Positions 60,501-64,000 of a DNA stretch of 64,000 nucleotides are shown piece after piece (the stretch's first letter is position 1; every line of letters begins with the position of its first letter). The notes below the pieces were generated by a model, which worked only from the letters and a program-made list of their open reading frames with translations, was not told the DNA's origin and made no database searches. Origin of the DNA: Procambarus clarkii (Eukaryota > Arthropoda > Malacostraca > Decapoda > Cambaridae); contig NC_091208.1 of NCBI RefSeq assembly GCF_040958095.1, positions 6,818,693 to 6,882,692 on the forward strand, given 5' to 3'. Made by a program: the position numbers and the translations under genes.

Positions 60501-61570
60501 ATAATCTATTGAAAGCCCAGGTGAGAATGAAGACTCATTACGACCAGACCAGCAAAGTAAGAAAATTCAAGCCGGGAGACTTCGTCCTTGCCTATTTCCC
60601 TATCCCAGGTTCACCTTTACAAAACAAATTTTCAGGACCCTACTGCGTCAAAGAGTGCAGAAACAACAACGCATACGTCATAGAGACTCCAGATAGGCGG
60701 CGGAAGACCCAGCTGTGCCACGTCAACCTCCTGAAGCAATATAATGGTACTCCTCCCACTGTCTTGATTAATTGTTCTACCTTCACAGAACCCTACATCC
60801 ACAGTGAGACCATCCCGGCTTCTTCTCCCGAAAGCACTGACAAGGAGTCGGCGCTTTCTAATTCCAAAATCCTTAATGATCTTCCCAAATGCTTTCAGGA
60901 TAATACTCGTGCTCCTATGCCCTCTTCTAATTCCACTCTCACCTCGTCAGATAAGCCCTACATCCTCCATGTCGACGCCAATGGTACCGACGATGGTGGT
61001 GTCGTGATGCAGCAACGAGGCGAGAAGAATACACCTGTCAGCGACTACTGCTACAAGGAACGATGGAACAATTGGCAAGGAGCTACTCTTCCTCATCCTG
61101 AAGCTTCAGCACTTCACTCCACACCTGAAAAGTGCTCGGTCCACCATCAATACGGACCACACCACCCTACACCTCCTGCAGCACGCCCACTTCTCATCTC
61201 AACGTCTTCTACTATGGGCTTGCTAACTGCAGAAATTCAACCTGGAGACACGCTATACCAAGAGTCTGACAACATCTTAGCCCATGATCTCTCCAGAGTT
61301 TATGAAGTAGAAGCAACTCCATCTAATACTCCACCACATAACGACGTACTTCTTCCAGAACCGCAGGCTTCGGGGGAGAGTTGTGACGATAATCTCCTTC
61401 AAGAGATTGAGCCTGCTCTTCCCTCCAAAATTACGTCTTCACAATTATATAAAAAGACTATGGAAGAAATGTCCAACAACGACAACAACACCAGCAAGGC
61501 TTGCAAGGGTGAGCAGAAACGTATGCAGCCCGCCACCTGTTCGGACCCAAATCACCAAACTACCCGTTGA
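57581..61570 (+). CDS. Gag-protease-integrase polyprotein of a Gmr1-like Ty3/Gypsy element, RT core missing
   Basis: One uninterrupted frame of 1329 codons from ATG 57581 (CACCATG context; the frame is open earlier, but from a TTG). Domains: charged coiled coil rich in E/R/Q (about 78-210); capsid-like FFTTFETLANQLSW to about 380; zinc knuckle C414, C417, H422, C427; protease-like RDTAALQ with D492 and LLLGNDL at 558-564; integrase HHCC (H715, H720, C750, C753) and DDE core D784, D843, E879 (D-35-E); a GPY-like FSGPYCV (about 1020). After integrase comes LPKCFQD (about 1101), then an RNase H beginning KPYILHVDANGTD (about 1125) and NILAHDLSRV (about 1231-1240). Integrase before RT/RNase H is the order reported for the Gmr1 clade. 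The RT with its YxDD box is absent, and the RNase H is partly out of frame. The last 63 codons lie in the 3' LTR. Confidence 0.85.
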   Translation: MFRLQTFRANPAGEIGTLSRAKRTELQTLAHEYQLEVPYQANKNDLHNLLLDYYLEQGKIDSETHETYYIADKTDLATMKLKLELAKIEREQQREAREQQREALEQQERAAAIRREEQEREITLREREAALRREEHERGLALQEREVALLQERERVQLETLQERERVQLETKRRELEMQREHDKQQATLALECRQREIALETSHFTQRQQATANLPVSFNISHASKLMPSFVEAEVDVFFTTFETLANQLSWPVDQWATLLRVHLTGRAAVTLSTLASENDYYTLKQAVLDAYLLSTESYRRKFRDHLKASTTTFLEFANTKRRYFMKWLEAAHVSTFTELVNLMLVEEFLRRVPPPVRLYLADKEETDYLKCAKSADTYSLIHRLTPEPSSSKKSWYSYEKVSPDQAGSQLYCKYCRLYGHTIDKCGKSQYKGTTDQQRPKPTPPKSGKPVMNVGVDVNDLSLFSNHLYTGTVSANGSNPEGRFKLKILRDTAALQSIILKSAVPNIVYTGETVFITDLTATTPYPLARVHLDCPYVNGEVQVAVREKPFPMPGVQLLLGNDLAEDLQPTNLIVMDKPQVCNSVPSNPILEYVPAEVQESDEVSPPVLVTTRAQAARPQPADSTATAVPQDPQKLPPHLTKLEFRKLQREDLTLTPLFFQAETQPDSIPGFFLENDLLYRRYRPSKLKEEDDWANIEQLVIPTSLRPTILHLAHGAFSHYGFNKTYRGIRQDYYWPGMVNNVKQYVKQCHTCQMAGKPNVSIPRAPLIPIQVPAEPFHRLIIDCVGPLPRTSSGNAYILTILCPTTRFPIAVPVKNITAATVIKHLLKIFTQYGFPREIQSDCGTNCTSDLFKRTLEEFNIKQVLSSPYHPASQGSLERSHQTIKALLKKFCSETTKDWDKQIDLIMCIFRSLPNESLGVSPYEMLYGRKCRTPLKAFKDSLRDATFSEHQNVPQFLQNLQHILERVHRFAHDNLLKAQVRMKTHYDQTSKVRKFKPGDFVLAYFPIPGSPLQNKFSGPYCVKECRNNNAYVIETPDRRRKTQLCHVNLLKQYNGTPPTVLINCSTFTEPYIHSETIPASSPESTDKESALSNSKILNDLPKCFQDNTRAPMPSSNSTLTSSDKPYILHVDANGTDDGGVVMQQRGEKNTPVSDYCYKERWNNWQGATLPHPEASALHSTPEKCSVHHQYGPHHPTPPAARPLLISTSSTMGLLTAEIQPGDTLYQESDNILAHDLSRVYEVEATPSNTPPHNDVLLPEPQASGESCDDNLLQEIEPALPSKITSSQLYKKTMEEMSNNDNNTSKACKGEQKRMQPATCSDPNHQTTR
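61370..61381 (+). other. Polypurine tract
   Basis: GGGGGAGAG just before the TGTGACG of the 3' LTR, inside the coding frame. Confidence 0.7.
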
Positions 61571-62064
61571 TCGCTACGGCTCCGCTGATTGGTCGCCGGT
61601 CTGGCTGCACCTGCACTCGCCCCCCAATACTACCCGATGTCTGGGGTCGCCCCAACATCAGTCTTCAGAATGTTCCGTGCTTTCGTAGCCAGCACACCTC
61701 CCAGCTAGACTCTAGAGTGTACTGAGAGAGGTGGTGGCTTTAAGCCAATATTCCAGCACCTCCCACTTAACTTTTGTTTTGCACTTCTTATTATTTTGCC
61801 TTAACGTAACTTTCATTGTGTCATTTAAGTATTCTTATTATTTTGATTCATTGATTTTATTATACATATTTGTTTGTCCATATTTTCATGTTTTGATTTA
61901 TTTAACGTAATTAAAATTTCATTGTTAAAGTTTTACTTGTGTTTTGTGTGTCTTCTCCTTACCTTACCACAGACGAAGTTCCAGTTTTTCTATTTTTTTA
62001 TAACTATGTGACGAGGCCATACCCCTAGCATTAAACAGCCAAACACCAACGCGTTACCGTCACA
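61382..62064 (+). mobile_element. 3' LTR (683 bp)
   Basis: Same length and, by eye, same sequence as 56005-56687. The polyprotein stop (61568-61570) lies inside. It is followed directly by more TA repeat, as expected for insertion into the microsatellite; the target duplication cannot be told apart from the repeat. Confidence 0.93.
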
Positions 62065-62090
62065 ATATATATATATATATATATATATAT
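62065..62090. repeat. (TA)n microsatellite, right part
   Basis: Continuation of the TA run split by the LTR element. Confidence 0.9.
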
Positions 62091-62257
62091 GTATTAGTAT
62101 ATTTGGTAGCAGTCTTTCCTGTAGACATATATTATTAAATATGACCGAAAAAGTAAGATTAATAATTCTAACACGAATTTTCTCAATCTTTCGTACATTA
62201 CGCTTCACTGTTGGAGGTAAATCGAAAATCACTTCTCCAAAATTCATTTTTATTTCT

Positions 62258-62310
62258 AGTCTGACGCGACACGGGCGCGTTTCGTAAAACTCATTACATT
62301 TTCAAAGACT
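62258..62310 (-). ncRNA. Hammerhead-ribozyme-like motif near the Penelope-like element end (degenerate)
   Basis: On the minus strand: ACGAAACGCG, loop CCCGTGT, CGCGTC. This gives the conserved GAAA, a 4-bp stem III (CGCG/CGCG), and a GTC cleavage triplet. AGTCT upstream pairs with AGACT just after GTC as a possible outer stem I, and a 2-bp stem II (GT-TTT-AC) is possible. The CUGAUGA box is imperfect (GTAATGA), so activity is doubtful. Penelope-like elements are known to carry minimal type I hammerheads in their terminal repeats. Confidence 0.35.
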
Positions 62311-62496
62311 TCACAAATACACAACTGATTAGAACTTACGTCTCTCTGATATTATATCTACATTTGAGTGAGGTGGAAAGGGTGATGTGGCATTAACACA
62401 AGACAGAACAGGAGGGGATATTAATAGGGTATTAAAAGTATCAACACAAGACAGAACAGAAACAATGGGTATTGAATAGAAGTGTTTGTAGAAAGC

Positions 62497-64000
62497 CTAT
62501 TGGTCCATATTTCTTGATGCTTCTATATTGGAGCGGAGTCTTGAGGTGGGTAGAATATAGTTGTGCAATAATTGGCTGTTGATTGCTGGTGTTGACTTCT
62601 TGATGTGTAGTGCCTCGCAAACGTCAAGCCGCCTGCTATCGCTGTATCTATCGATGATTTCTGTGTTGTTTACTAGGATTTCTCTGGCGATGGTTTGGTT
62701 ATGGGAAGAGATTATATGTTCCTTAATGGAGCCCTGTTGCTTATGCATCGTTAAACGCCTAGAAAGAGATGTTGTTGTCTTGCCTATATACTGGGTTTTT
62801 TGGAGCTTACAGTCCCCAAGTGGGCATTTGAAGGCATAGACGACGTTAGTCTCTTTTAAAGCGTTCTGTTTTGTGTCTGGAGAGTTTCTCATGAGTAGGC
62901 TGGCCGTTTTTCTGGTTTTATAGTAAATCGTCAGTTGTATCCTCTGATTTTTGTCTGTAGGGATAACGTTTCTATTAACAATATCTTTCAGGACCCTTTC
63001 CTCCGTTTTATGAGCTGTGGAAAAGAAGTTCCTGTAAAATAGTCTAATAGGGGGTATAGGTGTTGTGTTAGTTGTCTCTTCAGAGGTTGCATGGCTTTTC
63101 ACTTTCCTTCTTATGATGTCTTCGATGAAACCATTGGAGAAGCCGTTATTGACTAGGACCTGCCTTACCCTACAGAGTTCTTCGTCGACTTGCTTCCATT
63201 CTGAGCTGTGGCTGAGAGCACGGTCGACGTATGCGTTAACAACACTCCTCTTGTACCTGTCGGGGCAGTCGCTGTTGGCATTTAGGCACATTCCTATGTT
63301 TGTTTCCTTAGTGTAGACTGCAGTGTGGAAACCTCCGCCCTTTTCCATGACTGTTACATCTAGAAAAGGCAGCTTCCCATCCTTTTCCGTCTCGTAAGTG
63401 AAACGCAGCACGGAACTCTGCTCAAATGCCTCCTTCAGCTCCTGCAGATGTCTGACATCAGGTACCTGTGTAAAAATGTCGTCAACATACCTGCAGTATA
63501 TGGCCGGTTTCAAGTTCATGTCGACTAAGACTTTTTGCTCGATGGTACCCATGTAGAAGTTTGCAAACAGGACACCTAGGGGAGAACCCATGGCGACCCC
63601 ATCTACTTGCTTATACATGTGCCCATCCGGGCTCAAGAAGGGTGCCTCTTTAGTACAAGCTTGGAGTAGTTTCCTCAGAATACTTTCTGGCATTTCAAGA
63701 GGAGTACAGGCTGGATCACGATACACTCTGTCGGCTATCATTCCGATTGTCTCGTCCACAGGTACGTTGGTAAACAGCGATTCTACGTCCAACGAGGCTC
63801 TTATCCCTGTGGCCCGTGTGCCCCGCAGTAAGTCCACAAATTCCTTTGGAGACTTCAGGCTGAAGGCGCAAGGAACATAAGGAGTCAGCAGGCTGTTGAG
63901 TCGTTTCGCCAGTCTGTACGTGGGTGTGGGTATCTGGCTAATGATTGGCCGAAGTGGGTTTCCAGGCTTGTGCGTCTTGACATTTCCATACGCATATCCA
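62497..64000 (-). CDS. Penelope-like element polyprotein: RT plus GIY-YIG endonuclease (partial)
   Basis: Open on the minus strand from the window end to a stop at 62497, about 500 codons. The first part reads GNVKTHKPGNPLRPIIS and PTYRLAKRLNSLL, then SLDVESLFTNVPVDETI, GVAMGSPLGVLFANFYM, and catalytic RYVDDIF, the usual PLE reverse transcriptase series. GKLPFLDVTV follows. The C-terminal domain has VVYAFKCPLGDCKLQ, QYIGKTTTSLSRRLTMH and KEHIISSHNQ, i.e. a GIY-YIG nuclease with the CxxxxC insert and YIG, typical of endonuclease-bearing PLEs. The N-terminus lies beyond the window. No stop or frameshift is seen, so this copy could be recent. The known biology is target-primed retrotransposition. 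Confidence 0.85.
   Translation of the reverse strand, partial: GYAYGNVKTHKPGNPLRPIISQIPTPTYRLAKRLNSLLTPYVPCAFSLKSPKEFVDLLRGTRATGIRASLDVESLFTNVPVDETIGMIADRVYRDPACTPLEMPESILRKLLQACTKEAPFLSPDGHMYKQVDGVAMGSPLGVLFANFYMGTIEQKVLVDMNLKPAIYCRYVDDIFTQVPDVRHLQELKEAFEQSSVLRFTYETEKDGKLPFLDVTVMEKGGGFHTAVYTKETNIGMCLNANSDCPDRYKRSVVNAYVDRALSHSSEWKQVDEELCRVRQVLVNNGFSNGFIEDIIRRKVKSHATSEETTNTTPIPPIRLFYRNFFSTAHKTEERVLKDIVNRNVIPTDKNQRIQLTIYYKTRKTASLLMRNSPDTKQNALKETNVVYAFKCPLGDCKLQKTQYIGKTTTSLSRRLTMHKQQGSIKEHIISSHNQTIAREILVNNTEIIDRYSDSRRLDVCEALHIKKSTPAINSQLLHNYILPTSRLRSNIEASRNMDQ

Overview
The window looks like repeat-rich nuclear DNA of an arthropod, most likely a decapod crustacean. There are no prokaryote-style operons. 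One gene is spliced, and most recognisable coding sequence belongs to transposable elements: CACTA/EnSpm-like, piggyBac-like, Ty3/Gypsy, a LINE, a tRNA-derived SINE and a Penelope-like element. The LINE/SINE tail (GAGGCGGG followed by AACTAGGTGAATAC repeats) is, from memory, of a kind common in decapods. The species is not determined.

Layout. (1) 1-2741, minus strand: a partial spliced host-like gene. Its 78-bp phase-1 exon lies in a 347-bp tandem array of five copies. (2) 3067-4940, minus: a decayed CACTA/EnSpm-like transposase. (3) 5693-8802: a 733-bp tandem repeat, each unit carrying a TA-flanked MITE. (4) 8803-13995: a LINE scrap, a 20-bp minisatellite, a diverged ~190-bp repeat and a piggyBac-type zinc-ribbon remnant. 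(5) 13996-~20700: a degraded Ty3/Gypsy element with protease, RT, RNase H and integrase, broken by a frameshift and a stop.

(6) ~21560-55930: a macrosatellite. Four closely similar ~6-kb units (A1-A4) share one order: an 84-bp minisatellite, a 33-bp repeat, a long-TIR MITE, a palindromic E-box, a 28-bp minisatellite with TGACGTCA (CRE-type) palindromes, and a small conserved ORF. A divergent unit B (27945-36337) lies between A1 and A2. It carries a LINE remnant, palindromes, a tRNA-Lys SINE and 14-, 22- and 10-bp minisatellites.

(7) 56005-62064: a structurally complete LTR retrotransposon inserted in a TA microsatellite. Its 683-bp LTRs look identical. It has a gag-protease-integrase order, and the RT core is missing, leaving only an RNase H remnant after integrase. 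(8) 62065-64000, minus: the 3' part of a Penelope-like element with YVDD RT and GIY-YIG endonuclease, followed by a hammerhead-ribozyme-like motif.

There is no pathway-like cooperation among genes. The strongest leads are the tandem exon array, the CRE-palindrome macrosatellite, the coiled-coil-encoding 84-bp repeat and the young LTR element without RT. All similarity statements were made by eye.
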